A DNA stretch of 35,158 nt, taken from positions 1-35,158 of the forward strand of contig DATGKW010000144.1 in NCBI GenBank assembly GCA_035294465.1, in the 5' to 3' direction. The notes under the pieces were generated by a model. It was not told the DNA's origin, did not search any database, and saw only the letters and a program-made list of their open reading frames with translations. The translations under genes were made by a program, and so were the position numbers. This stretch comes from Paraktedonobacter sp035294465 (GTDB lineage Bacteria > Chloroflexota > Ktedonobacteria > Ktedonobacterales > Ktedonobacteraceae). Every line of letters begins with the position of its first letter. The first letter of the stretch is position 1. Positions 17,110 to 25,303 of this stretch are shown one piece after another.

Positions 17110-18776
17110 CGACAACAGTCCGTGCAAGCAAAGCATATCGTGTAATTCAGGCTCGTCGTATGGCTGCGGCGCTGCGCAAGGCCGCCGCTCAACCATCGTT
17201 GATTGCCAGGCCCCAGGCGCTCTCCTTGCTCTCACAGGGAGTTGAGACGCTGGCCGCACCTCTGGCCGTCACTCTGGGACCCAGGAACGGCTATGTGGTC
17301 AATGAGCGCAACAAGAAAGAATGGGAAGTGCTCACCGACTCCAGCACGATTGCTCGCCGGGTGATTCGCCTGCCAGGACGCGGGAATAACCTGGGTGCGA
17401 TGATGCTGCGCAAGACGGCGCTGGAACTGCACGAGCGTTTTGGTGATGGCGTGGCCACAGCCGCAGTGATGGCACGAGCTATGCTCCGCGAAGCCAACCG
17501 CCTGATCGCCGCTGGAGCCAATCCGGCCCTGATGGCGCGCGGTATCAGGCTGGCTGTTGATGCCGCTCAGAACGCGCTGGCAACCCAGGCACGTCCCGTC
17601 ACAGGCCAGGAAGAGCTGGCCGCGCTGGCTCTGGGTGTGACCGGTGATCACGAGCTGAGCGAAACGCTCGGCCAGATGTTTGATGTGATGGGCGAGTGTG
17701 CAACGGTGATTATGAAGGATGTTCCCCGGCTCTGCCTGGACCACTCGTATATCAGGGGAGGCAAGTGGGATGGCTATATTCCCGCACGGCCTGTGCTCCC
17801 CGAGGGTGAGGCCAGTTTGAACTTATACAACCCCTTGATTGTGCTGGCCGACGAGGATCTCACTACGGTAGAACAGGTGCAGCCAATGCTCGAACTGGCT
17901 CTGGCCGATCCGGAGAAGCGACCGTTGCTGGTCCTTGCTCGCTCGATCACCGACGCCGCCCTGACCACGCTCACGGTCAATCACGTGCGCGGCGTGTTGA
18001 CGGTAGGCATGCTGGTTCTTTCAAGCGGCGCAACATTGATCCATGACGACCTGGAAGATATTGCCGCCCTGACTGGCGGACAGGTGCTCTCTGAAATCAC
18101 CGGCACGCTGGCGCGCAATATTCAGCCGCACTTTTTCGGGCAGGCGCAACAAGCCATCTTGAGCGCGATTGGCGTGACCATCGCCGGCGGCAATGGATCG
18201 TCACACGCCATTCAGCAGCGTATCGCCGCAGTGCGCGCAGAACTCAAGCACGCCTCGCGCGGCGAGAACGGCGAGTGGGAACATCTGCGCCTGCGGCTCG
18301 CCCGGCTCACCGGCGGCATTGGCGTGCTCACAATTGGCATGCATACCGAGCAGGAGCTTGAGATGAAAAAGTGGCAGGTCAATAAAGCGTTGCGCGTGCT
18401 CGAAGCGGCCTACGACGGCGGACTTGTTCCGGGCGGCGGTACGGCGTTTCTCGCCTGCCTACCGGCCCTGTGCGCAGTCCATCAGGTTTGTCGGAACGAG
18501 GACGAAACCTACGGTGTTTTGCTCGTTGAGGCCGCCCTCAAGGCTCCTTTCCTCCAGATCGTGCGTAATCATGGCGAGATTCACCCGCCGCTCGCTCTGG
18601 ATACCGTGCAGCGCCTCGGCCCCGGTTATGGCTTCGACGCCCTGCGCGGCGACTATGCGCGTATGGAAGAGCGCCATATTTTTGACTGCTTCAAGGTCAC
18701 GCAGGGCGCATTAGAAGCTGCAACGAGCCTGGCTACTATGTTGATAACAACCGATACTATTGTGTTTAACAAGTAG
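17106..18776 (+). CDS. Divergent GroEL-like chaperonin with degraded ATPase site
   Basis: At 556 residues the protein has GroEL length and can be followed along it from end to end. TLGPRNGYVV matches TLGPKGRNVV, GDGVATAAVMARAMLREA matches GDGTTTATVLAQAIVREG, and ANPALMARGI, IVLADE, TLTVNHVRGVLTV, DIAALTGGQVLSE, RLARLTGGIGVLTIG and PGGGTAFL also align. Key ATPase positions are changed: DGTTT reads D114-G-V-A-T, and the catalytic Asp398 of E. coli GroEL corresponds to Lys427 in VNKAL. Asp52 is kept as Asp78. The Gly-Met tail is missing; the end reads MLITTDTIVFNK. No groES lies nearby. It is thus probably a non-hydrolysing chaperonin relative used as a scaffold or dedicated folding helper. ATG 17106 overlaps the stop of the YesL-like gene by four bases and the propeller gene follows ten bases later. 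Confidence 0.9.
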   Translation: MTTTVRASKAYRVIQARRMAAALRKAAAQPSLIARPQALSLLSQGVETLAAPLAVTLGPRNGYVVNERNKKEWEVLTDSSTIARRVIRLPGRGNNLGAMMLRKTALELHERFGDGVATAAVMARAMLREANRLIAAGANPALMARGIRLAVDAAQNALATQARPVTGQEELAALALGVTGDHELSETLGQMFDVMGECATVIMKDVPRLCLDHSYIRGGKWDGYIPARPVLPEGEASLNLYNPLIVLADEDLTTVEQVQPMLELALADPEKRPLLVLARSITDAALTTLTVNHVRGVLTVGMLVLSSGATLIHDDLEDIAALTGGQVLSEITGTLARNIQPHFFGQAQQAILSAIGVTIAGGNGSSHAIQQRIAAVRAELKHASRGENGEWEHLRLRLARLTGGIGVLTIGMHTEQELEMKKWQVNKALRVLEAAYDGGLVPGGGTAFLACLPALCAVHQVCRNEDETYGVLLVEAALKAPFLQIVRNHGEIHPPLALDTVQRLGPGYGFDALRGDYARMEERHIFDCFKVTQGALEAATSLATMLITTDTIVFNK

Positions 18777-18786
18777 GGGGTATTCC

Positions 18787-20562
18787 TTGATTACTACAAA
18801 GAGCGATGCCATATGGCAGCAGCTTCCACCGCCTGTCGTGCCGTCACCTGTCTTCGCGCTCGCCGCGGGGCGAGGCGGAGTGTGGGCAGGAGGTGTTGGG
18901 GGAATTGCTCGCTATGCCGTTTCTGAAGTACAGAGCGCGTGGGAACCCGGAGTGACATCGCTGCCGCTCTCTGCGGTAACGACCCTGCTCGCTCCCTACG
19001 GGGTAGTGCTGGCCGGTGGAAGCGAGGGCATTGCCTACTCTTATAACAATGGAAAAAGCTGGCGGCGCGCGCAGTTGGAGGATAGCGCTGCTTCGATTAC
19101 CGCTCTGGCGGCCTCCCCGAATTTTGCTGGCGACCATACCGCCATAGCTGCTACGCTGGAAAATGGCATCCTGCGCACCAATGACGGCGGACAAACCTGG
19201 ACTAACGCATCCTTTGGCCTGGAAAGCCTGGAAGTGACGGCGTTAACCTGGGTAGACAGCACAACTATTCTGGCGGCAACCGGCACCGGCATTTATCGCT
19301 CGCGTGACGCGGGCCGTGGCTGGAAGCGCCTGTATCTGGACGATGAAGCAGAAATCGAGGCTCTGACCGCGCTGCCGGATGGAACGCTCCTGGCCGCGCT
19401 GGCGAACGGAGGTCTGCTGCGCTCTCGCGACGATGGCCGGCGCTGGACCCTCGAAGATCCTCTTGCGCGTTCCGCTCAGGCGCTCTCCCTCTTTGTTACT
19501 CAGTCTGGCACGCTGCTCCTCGGCACGCTTGAGCATGGCCTTCTGCGTTCAAACGACGCGGGCGCGACCTGGCAAGTCGTGCATGAACGAGCGGTTCATA
19601 TGTGTGCGCAACGCGATGGATACATCTACGCGGGGACCGACACAGGCGTAAGTTTGAGCCTGGACGATGGCCTCACCTGGAACGAGCTTCCCTGCCCACC
19701 TGTACACGATCTGCGCATCCTGCTGGCTCGCGATGGGCATCTGCTGCTCGCCGGCCCCTATTCCGGCATCATGCAGGCCACAGGCGCTTCTGACTGGGAA
19801 CCTCTGCAAGATGTGCCACAGCCGCTTACTGCGCTCGCGTTTGCCCCGGACAACGGTCTTTTCCTCTCCAGCCCCGACGGTCTAGTGCGCTTCTCGCTTG
19901 AGAGCGGAGAATGGCAGATACTCATCGATGGGCAGGCCGGGCAGGTTGCCTACATCACAATGCGCCAGGAGGGAACGAGTCAGCATATCTGGGCGGCAAG
20001 TGCCGACGGGACGCGCTTGCTTCACAGTATCGATAACGGCGCAAGCTGGCAGCAATTGCCAGCTCCTTTCGGCGTGTTGCTGGTCGTGGCTTTGCAGGCC
20101 ACTACGGACAGGCTGCTCGCGGCCACGTATGATCCCAGGCAAAACCAGGTCTGTTTCTGGAACTCGACCGACGGCGGAAAGACCTGGACGCGCGGCATGG
20201 AAGCAACCACAAACTGGCCGCTCGTCGCCACCTGTTCCGAGCCTGCTGCACTGAGTGTGGGTAATATTCTCTTCATCGAGCAGGCTGCCGGCCAATGGCG
20301 CAAGGTAACGGTTGGCTCCGATAGCGGGGCAATCCGGCGCGTGATTGGTACGCGGCTCGCCGGAAAGCGCGTCCTCCTCGCGCTTACTACCACCGGCATC
20401 CAGCGTTCGGAGGATCTGGGAGAAACCTGGCAGCAGGAGAACGCCAGCCTGCCGATTGAGCGCATCGTCGATATAGCAGCCGATGGTGAAACTCTCTTCG
20501 CGTTGCTCAGCGGCGGGCAGGTATGGAAACGCGCACTCCAGAAGGAAAGAGAGCTGGTATGA
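18787..20562 (+). CDS. Asp-box (BNR/sortilin-like) beta-propeller protein
   Basis: The 591-residue product is built of repeated blades with Asp-box turns: NNGKSW (87), NDGGQTW (132), RDAGRGW (173), RDDGRRW (214), NDAGATW (256), LDDGLTW (292), DNGASW (416), TDGGKTW (461) and EDLGETW (542). This pattern marks sialidase-, Vps10- or Ycf48-type propellers, which mostly bind proteins or glycans. Sialidase catalytic residues (an N-terminal Arg triad) are not apparent, so a binding role is favoured. No signal peptide is seen, so it is probably cytoplasmic. I take TTG 18787 as start, since AGGGGG lies about six bases upstream and it begins ten bases after the chaperonin stop; a GTG at 18760 lies inside that gene. 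Its stop overlaps the flavoenzyme start by ATGA. Confidence 0.87.
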   Translation: MITTKSDAIWQQLPPPVVPSPVFALAAGRGGVWAGGVGGIARYAVSEVQSAWEPGVTSLPLSAVTTLLAPYGVVLAGGSEGIAYSYNNGKSWRRAQLEDSAASITALAASPNFAGDHTAIAATLENGILRTNDGGQTWTNASFGLESLEVTALTWVDSTTILAATGTGIYRSRDAGRGWKRLYLDDEAEIEALTALPDGTLLAALANGGLLRSRDDGRRWTLEDPLARSAQALSLFVTQSGTLLLGTLEHGLLRSNDAGATWQVVHERAVHMCAQRDGYIYAGTDTGVSLSLDDGLTWNELPCPPVHDLRILLARDGHLLLAGPYSGIMQATGASDWEPLQDVPQPLTALAFAPDNGLFLSSPDGLVRFSLESGEWQILIDGQAGQVAYITMRQEGTSQHIWAASADGTRLLHSIDNGASWQQLPAPFGVLLVVALQATTDRLLAATYDPRQNQVCFWNSTDGGKTWTRGMEATTNWPLVATCSEPAALSVGNILFIEQAAGQWRKVTVGSDSGAIRRVIGTRLAGKRVLLALTTTGIQRSEDLGETWQQENASLPIERIVDIAADGETLFALLSGGQVWKRALQKERELV

Positions 20563-22229
20563 TGAAACGCTACGATGTCGTCATCATTGGCGGTGGGCCA
20601 GCGGGGAGCACAACCGCGACGATTACCAGGCGTTACGCTCCCCACCTGCGCATTCTGCTGCTTGAGAAAGCCCATTTCCCGCGCCACCATATCGGCGAAT
20701 CTCTGCTGGCGGGCGCCTCGCCCGTCCTGCACGAGATGGAAGCGTACGATAAAGTAGATAACGCGTCCTTTCTGGAAAAGCTGGGGGCAACCTACATCTG
20801 GGGCCAGAACCGCCAGCCCTGGGGCTTCGAGTTTGATAACATCGTTTCGCAGCTTGTGGCACAGGGGAAGACGCTGCCCAGGCTCTTTACCAAAGCCTGG
20901 CAGGTCAGGCGCGCAGAGTATGACCATCTGCTCCTCAAACACGCGGCCTCCTGTGGAGTCGAGGTGAAGCAGGGAGCACGCGTCACCCGCGTCCTCTGGG
21001 ACAAGCCGGGCGGATGCGTAACGGGCGTTGAATACTGCGATGAGAGCGGCACCCACACGGTAGAAAGCGGCTGGGTGATGGATTGCAGCGGGCAGAACGC
21101 GCTGATTGGTAATGAGCTGAAATCGCGCGAATACGATAAGCAAATGAATAATTATGCGCTCTTTGGCTACTGGAAAGGCGCAAAGTGGATTTATGAATAC
21201 GTCGGTCACCCCGAACTGACGCGCATCTGCGTCATTACCACGCCGCGCGGCTGGATCTGGTATATTCCTATCAGCCGGGATGTGATGAGCGTTGGCCTGG
21301 TCACACATCGTCAGACGCTGAAGAATATGCCCGGCGGCCCGGAGAAGCTCTATCGCGAGGAACTGGCCGCCTGCCCTGAAATTCAGGGATTGCTCGACAA
21401 GGCTCATCTTGTGAAGATCGCTCGCGATCAGAAGCGCGAGGTATGCGCGATCCAGGACTGGTCCTACACAAGCCGTCAGATCAGCGGCTCCGGCTGGGCT
21501 ATGGTCGGGGACGCGGCCGGCTTTGTAGACCCCATACTCTCTTCCGGTGTGATGCTGGCGCACGAGTTGGGTCAGAAGGCGGCGTATACGCTGGCCTCGA
21601 CCTTCAGCGCGACCAGCGATGAGCAGGTTTCGTCCTACTGGCAGTTTTACGAGGAGACTTATCGCACCTATTTGCAGTCCTACCGCGACATGGCCTCGTT
21701 CTGGTATAGTAATAATTTTTCCTTTGAGAGCTGGTTCTGGCAGGCGCGTCGCACGTTAGCCCGCACCGGCAGCGACATCAACCTGACCGACCGCGAAGCG
21801 TTCAACCGCCTTGCCTCCGGCTATGCCACGCGGGCCGAGTCACTCAGTCTGTTTGGCAGTTATCCTTTGGAGGAAGCGCATCATCTGGTAAACGGCCTGT
21901 TTGGCGTCCCTTACAAGCGGGAAGATGTAGAAGCTACATATGCAGGGCGCCCGTTATCGCTCGCTCATGCAGAGCTAACCGGCGGCCTGTATTTCTACCA
22001 GGGGGCTGTGCGCCAGACCACGCGCATTGTCAACACGCGAGATAAGCGCCACCTGGACCTGCACCCAGGCGAGGAGATCCTGCTGAAGCTCTTCGATGGA
22101 TCGCACACCCTGACTGATCTGAACGATCTCTCGGAAACGTTGCAAGCGTTGCCTGATACAGCCCATATGCCCGTGCGGAATGGTACAGACCTGGTAGTGC
22201 AACTGGATGCGATTGGCGTACTGGCTTGA
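20559..22229 (+). CDS. FAD-dependent halogenase-like flavoprotein
   Basis: The 556-residue protein has an N-terminal FAD-binding Rossmann fold (YDVVIIGGGPAGSTTA), then FPRHHIGESLL (40-50), a WxWxIP motif (WIWYIP, 232-237) and GDAAGFVDPILSSGV (317-331), which contains FxxPxxSxG. The last two are signatures of flavin-dependent halogenases as opposed to monooxygenases of the same fold, so halogenation of an aromatic or pyrrole-like substrate is possible. Related geranylgeranyl-reductase-like and hydroxylase proteins share parts of this pattern. The last 60 residues (HPGEEILLKLFDGSHTLTDL) look like a small winged-helix, PqqD-like domain; this is a tentative reading. ATG 20559 overlaps the propeller stop by four bases and is preceded by AAGGAAAGAGAG. 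No carrier protein or flavin reductase is nearby. Confidence 0.82.
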   Translation: MMKRYDVVIIGGGPAGSTTATITRRYAPHLRILLLEKAHFPRHHIGESLLAGASPVLHEMEAYDKVDNASFLEKLGATYIWGQNRQPWGFEFDNIVSQLVAQGKTLPRLFTKAWQVRRAEYDHLLLKHAASCGVEVKQGARVTRVLWDKPGGCVTGVEYCDESGTHTVESGWVMDCSGQNALIGNELKSREYDKQMNNYALFGYWKGAKWIYEYVGHPELTRICVITTPRGWIWYIPISRDVMSVGLVTHRQTLKNMPGGPEKLYREELAACPEIQGLLDKAHLVKIARDQKREVCAIQDWSYTSRQISGSGWAMVGDAAGFVDPILSSGVMLAHELGQKAAYTLASTFSATSDEQVSSYWQFYEETYRTYLQSYRDMASFWYSNNFSFESWFWQARRTLARTGSDINLTDREAFNRLASGYATRAESLSLFGSYPLEEAHHLVNGLFGVPYKREDVEATYAGRPLSLAHAELTGGLYFYQGAVRQTTRIVNTRDKRHLDLHPGEEILLKLFDGSHTLTDLNDLSETLQALPDTAHMPVRNGTDLVVQLDAIGVLA

Positions 22230-22246
22230 TCTAGAACAGGAACATC

Positions 22247-25200
22247 ATGTCTTCGCTGATTACTCTGGCCTTCTGGCAACTGCGCGCGACCTGGCGCTTG
22301 CTGCTGCTGGCCGGAGCTGGTATGGTTATCGCGGCTGTGCTGGTATGTACGCTGCCGCTTTACTCTGAAGTGGCATTGAGCGCGGGTCTGCGCGCTGTGC
22401 TTAACGCCAGCCCGGCCAATTCTACACTCACTGTTCAAGGTTCTCTACAAGACCTGTCACCGGACACTGTCTCGCAAGCGACACAGCAGCTTCAGCAATC
22501 TCTGCAAAGAAATCTGGGCACTTATCTCGATCAGCAGCCCCAGTTCTCTGCCCAGGTGCAGCGAGCCGATATCTATCCGGGCAATCCCGCGCAGAATCCC
22601 ACGATGCAAGTAGGCGATAGCGCTGTGGCCTTGCTTGGGTTCGCACAAAGCCAGCTTCCTTCACATATAACGCTGCTTCAGGGGCGCCTGCCGCGCCCGG
22701 AGCAATCTGTCACAGAGATCGCGCTGACGCCGCAGACCGCTCAGCAGATGCATGTGAGCGTGGGCGATACCATCTACGTGGCCTCGCCCCTCACGCTCTT
22801 TGTCAACGGCAGCTCATCCTCTCTTACCTGGCAGTTGCGCGTCGTGGGCCTGTTTATCCCCAGAAGCGCGTCCGATCCTTTCTGGCAGGGCAACACGTTC
22901 AATAGCCAGCTCATCGGCACGGCGAATACCGATAGCTATGTGTATAGCGCGCTGGTTTCCAACGAATCGCTCTTCGCCGCGCTCGCCAATACTGCCGCGA
23001 CTTATCCCGCCGCGCAAATCAGCAATAGCAACCAACCAGTGCTCTCCTGGAGCTATCATTTTAACGTTTCGCAGACAGATGCCGCGCATCTCAACGCCCT
23101 GGTCAATGGCCTAAATACGTTCACATCTACCGCAGCTAATCTGGGCAGCACCGGCGGCGTGATTATCTCCAATGTGGCGGGACCTGACAATGTGCTCAAC
23201 CAGTACAGCACACGCGCTTCGCTGGCGCAGCTTCCGCAGGGTGTATTGCTGCTGCTGGTAATCGGCATGGTGCTCCTGTTTATCGGACTGATGATCAATC
23301 TATTGATAGAGCAGCGGGCGGAGGCCATTGCGGTTCTGCGCGAGCGCGGAGCCAGCCGGGGGCAGATCTTCGGCGCATTCACTACGCAGGCTATCCTTCT
23401 GGGGTTGCCGGTGCTGATCATCGGGCCTTTGCTAGCTATCCCACTGGCGCGTCTGCTGGCCTGGCGGCTGCTCTTGCCAATGGATCAACCGGCATTAAGC
23501 CTGATCGGCGGAAATCCGCTCTCGGTGGCCATCGGCTTGTGGCCCTTCTCGCTGGCAGCCACCTGCGTGACGGCGCTGTCTATCATACTGGCGCTCTTTC
23601 AGGCAACGAAGTTTGATGTGCTGGCACTGCGCAATGAGGCCGGACGGCCCCGACGCCGCCCCTTCTGGCAGCGTTTCTACCTGGACGTGCTGTGCCTGGT
23701 CCTGGCCCTGGCCAGCTATGGCTATACATTTTATGTCAATCAGACAACAGCGCTCGGCGCGCAGACGAGCGCCCTGGTTATTTCTCCGCTAGTCCTGCTC
23801 TCTTCGGCGCTTTTCTTGCTGGCTCTGCTGCTGCTATTTCTGCGCTTCTTCGCGGGCCTCACGGCGCAGGCAAGCAGCCTGGCTGCCCGCCGTGGCAGGA
23901 GTGCAGGCTCAATGCTGGCGCTGGCCCAGATCGCGCGCACGCCGCGCCAGGCTACGCGCATTCTGCTGCTGCTCACCCTGACCACCGCCTTTGCCTTCTT
24001 TGCCCTTATCTTCTCCGCCTCACAAACGACGAGGATAAATGATATCGCGAGCTACGAGGTCGGCGCGGACTTTAGCGGCAGGCTTCTCAACAGCCAGGCG
24101 GAGGCGAACGCGCCGGTTCCAAACTATCGCGCGGTCCAAACGGCGCTGGCGCAGCAAACCGCCCAATACCGGGCGATTCATGGCGTTGTCTCTGCCAGCA
24201 TGGGCTACATGGGTGCTGTCTTCACGCCTCAGTCGTCCCAATTAACAATCAAAGCGGTTGATGCCAACACCTTTGCCAGTACTGCTGCATGGAACTCGCA
24301 GGACTCACAGCAATCGCTGGCCTCGCTGATGGCGGAGCTGGTTTCCATGCGTGCCGGAGCGCTGGCGAACCATGTTGTACCGGCCATTGTTGACGCCGCC
24401 ACGTGGGACAGCCTGCGTCTGAGCAACGGGAAGCGCTTCGTCCTGCAGGTAGTCATGCCTGACCCCAATAACTCACAAGGGACGCTCAGCACCAGCATTG
24501 CTTTCGTCGCGGTTGCCAGAGTTGAACATATCCCGACGCTGAGCGACTCAGGTTCGTCCCTCGATCCTACCAGCAACGGAGGTATCCTGGTTGATTATCT
24601 CAGTTGCGCCGACGGCTACGCGCACGCCTCGCCTATTGCGCAGCCTCTACCTATCAGTTATGTCTGGCTGCGCACCAACCACGACCCAGCCTCCCTGGCA
24701 AGTGTACGTGCAGCGCTGGCCAAACGGATCGCGCCTGGCTTCACGCTGGCCGACCGGCTCGCGCTGATCGCGACGCTTGAGCACGACCCTATCTCCATCG
24801 ATCTTGGCGGCGTGCTCGCGCTCGGCACGTTTACACCCTTGATACTGGCTGTGATTGGCAGCCTCCTGGCTTCCTGGCAGAGTGTGCGTTCGCGCTTGCT
24901 TAGCTTTGTTCTCCTGCGCGCACTGGGAACGACGCCGCGCCAGCTTGCCAGTGTCCTCTCCTGGGAGCAGGGCACTATCTATCTGCTGATGTTCGGCCTG
25001 GGCATACTGGCCGGCGTTCTGCTTTCGGCCATGGTCCTGCCCATCCTGGTCGTGACCAGCATCGCGAATGCGAGCACCTCTGGCAGCGCGATCAGCAGTG
25101 GAGTTTCGCTGCAACAGATCCTCCCGTCGATCAGAGTTGTTATCCCGCCCACGCTCGGAGTTGCCCTGGCCGCGCTGGCTCTCGTCTGTATCGCGGCCCT

Positions 25201-25267
25201 GGGAACGATGGTGCGCACGATTATACGCCCTTCGGTTAGTCAGATCCTGCGTCTCAACGCCGATTGA
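22247..25267 (+). CDS. Large FtsX-type ABC permease, copy 1
   Basis: The 1006-residue membrane protein has an N-terminal helix (about 17-42), a large external domain (about 43-330), then FtsX-like bundles. The first has helices near 335-360, 377-407 and 420-450 and contains AEAIAVLRERGASRGQIFGAF, the FtsX cytoplasmic signature. Two further helices lie at about 480-540, then ARTPRQATRILLLLTLTTAFAFF (about 562-585). A second external domain and a C-terminal bundle with LLRALGTTPRQLASVLSWEQG follow. This is the two-FtsX-domain plan of MacB/LolC-class permeases with unusually big external parts. It needs a LolD/MacB-type ATPase, and none is in the window. It starts 17 bases after the flavoenzyme with CAGGAACATC before ATG, so it belongs to the same transcript. 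Confidence 0.92.
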   Translation: MSSLITLAFWQLRATWRLLLLAGAGMVIAAVLVCTLPLYSEVALSAGLRAVLNASPANSTLTVQGSLQDLSPDTVSQATQQLQQSLQRNLGTYLDQQPQFSAQVQRADIYPGNPAQNPTMQVGDSAVALLGFAQSQLPSHITLLQGRLPRPEQSVTEIALTPQTAQQMHVSVGDTIYVASPLTLFVNGSSSSLTWQLRVVGLFIPRSASDPFWQGNTFNSQLIGTANTDSYVYSALVSNESLFAALANTAATYPAAQISNSNQPVLSWSYHFNVSQTDAAHLNALVNGLNTFTSTAANLGSTGGVIISNVAGPDNVLNQYSTRASLAQLPQGVLLLLVIGMVLLFIGLMINLLIEQRAEAIAVLRERGASRGQIFGAFTTQAILLGLPVLIIGPLLAIPLARLLAWRLLLPMDQPALSLIGGNPLSVAIGLWPFSLAATCVTALSIILALFQATKFDVLALRNEAGRPRRRPFWQRFYLDVLCLVLALASYGYTFYVNQTTALGAQTSALVISPLVLLSSALFLLALLLLFLRFFAGLTAQASSLAARRGRSAGSMLALAQIARTPRQATRILLLLTLTTAFAFFALIFSASQTTRINDIASYEVGADFSGRLLNSQAEANAPVPNYRAVQTALAQQTAQYRAIHGVVSASMGYMGAVFTPQSSQLTIKAVDANTFASTAAWNSQDSQQSLASLMAELVSMRAGALANHVVPAIVDAATWDSLRLSNGKRFVLQVVMPDPNNSQGTLSTSIAFVAVARVEHIPTLSDSGSSLDPTSNGGILVDYLSCADGYAHASPIAQPLPISYVWLRTNHDPASLASVRAALAKRIAPGFTLADRLALIATLEHDPISIDLGGVLALGTFTPLILAVIGSLLASWQSVRSRLLSFVLLRALGTTPRQLASVLSWEQGTIYLLMFGLGILAGVLLSAMVLPILVVTSIANASTSGSAISSGVSLQQILPSIRVVIPPTLGVALAALALVCIAALGTMVRTIIRPSVSQILRLNAD

Positions 25268-25303
25268 GCGTGGCAAGAGAAAAGAGGTAGACATTTCTGT
25301 ACA

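Noticed and set aside
16153..17259. Minus-strand open frame of 368 codons opposite the MalG-type permease and YesL-like genes
   Set aside because: Low-complexity Gln/Arg-rich translation with no ribosome site; antisense shadow of membrane-protein codons.
17106..18776. Annotation as ordinary housekeeping groEL
   Set aside because: Loss of the Asp398 equivalent and of the DGTTT sequence, no GGM tail, no groES and no heat-shock control site nearby.
20022..21563. Minus-strand open frame of 513 codons opposite the propeller and flavoenzyme genes
   Set aside because: It lies wholly antisense to two well-supported genes, has no recognisable motif and arises from the GC-rich third positions of the opposite strand.
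24647..25294. Minus-strand open frame of 215 codons opposite the first FtsX gene
   Set aside because: Composition is Arg/Gln/Glu-rich, as expected for the complement of hydrophobic codons; no domain is visible.
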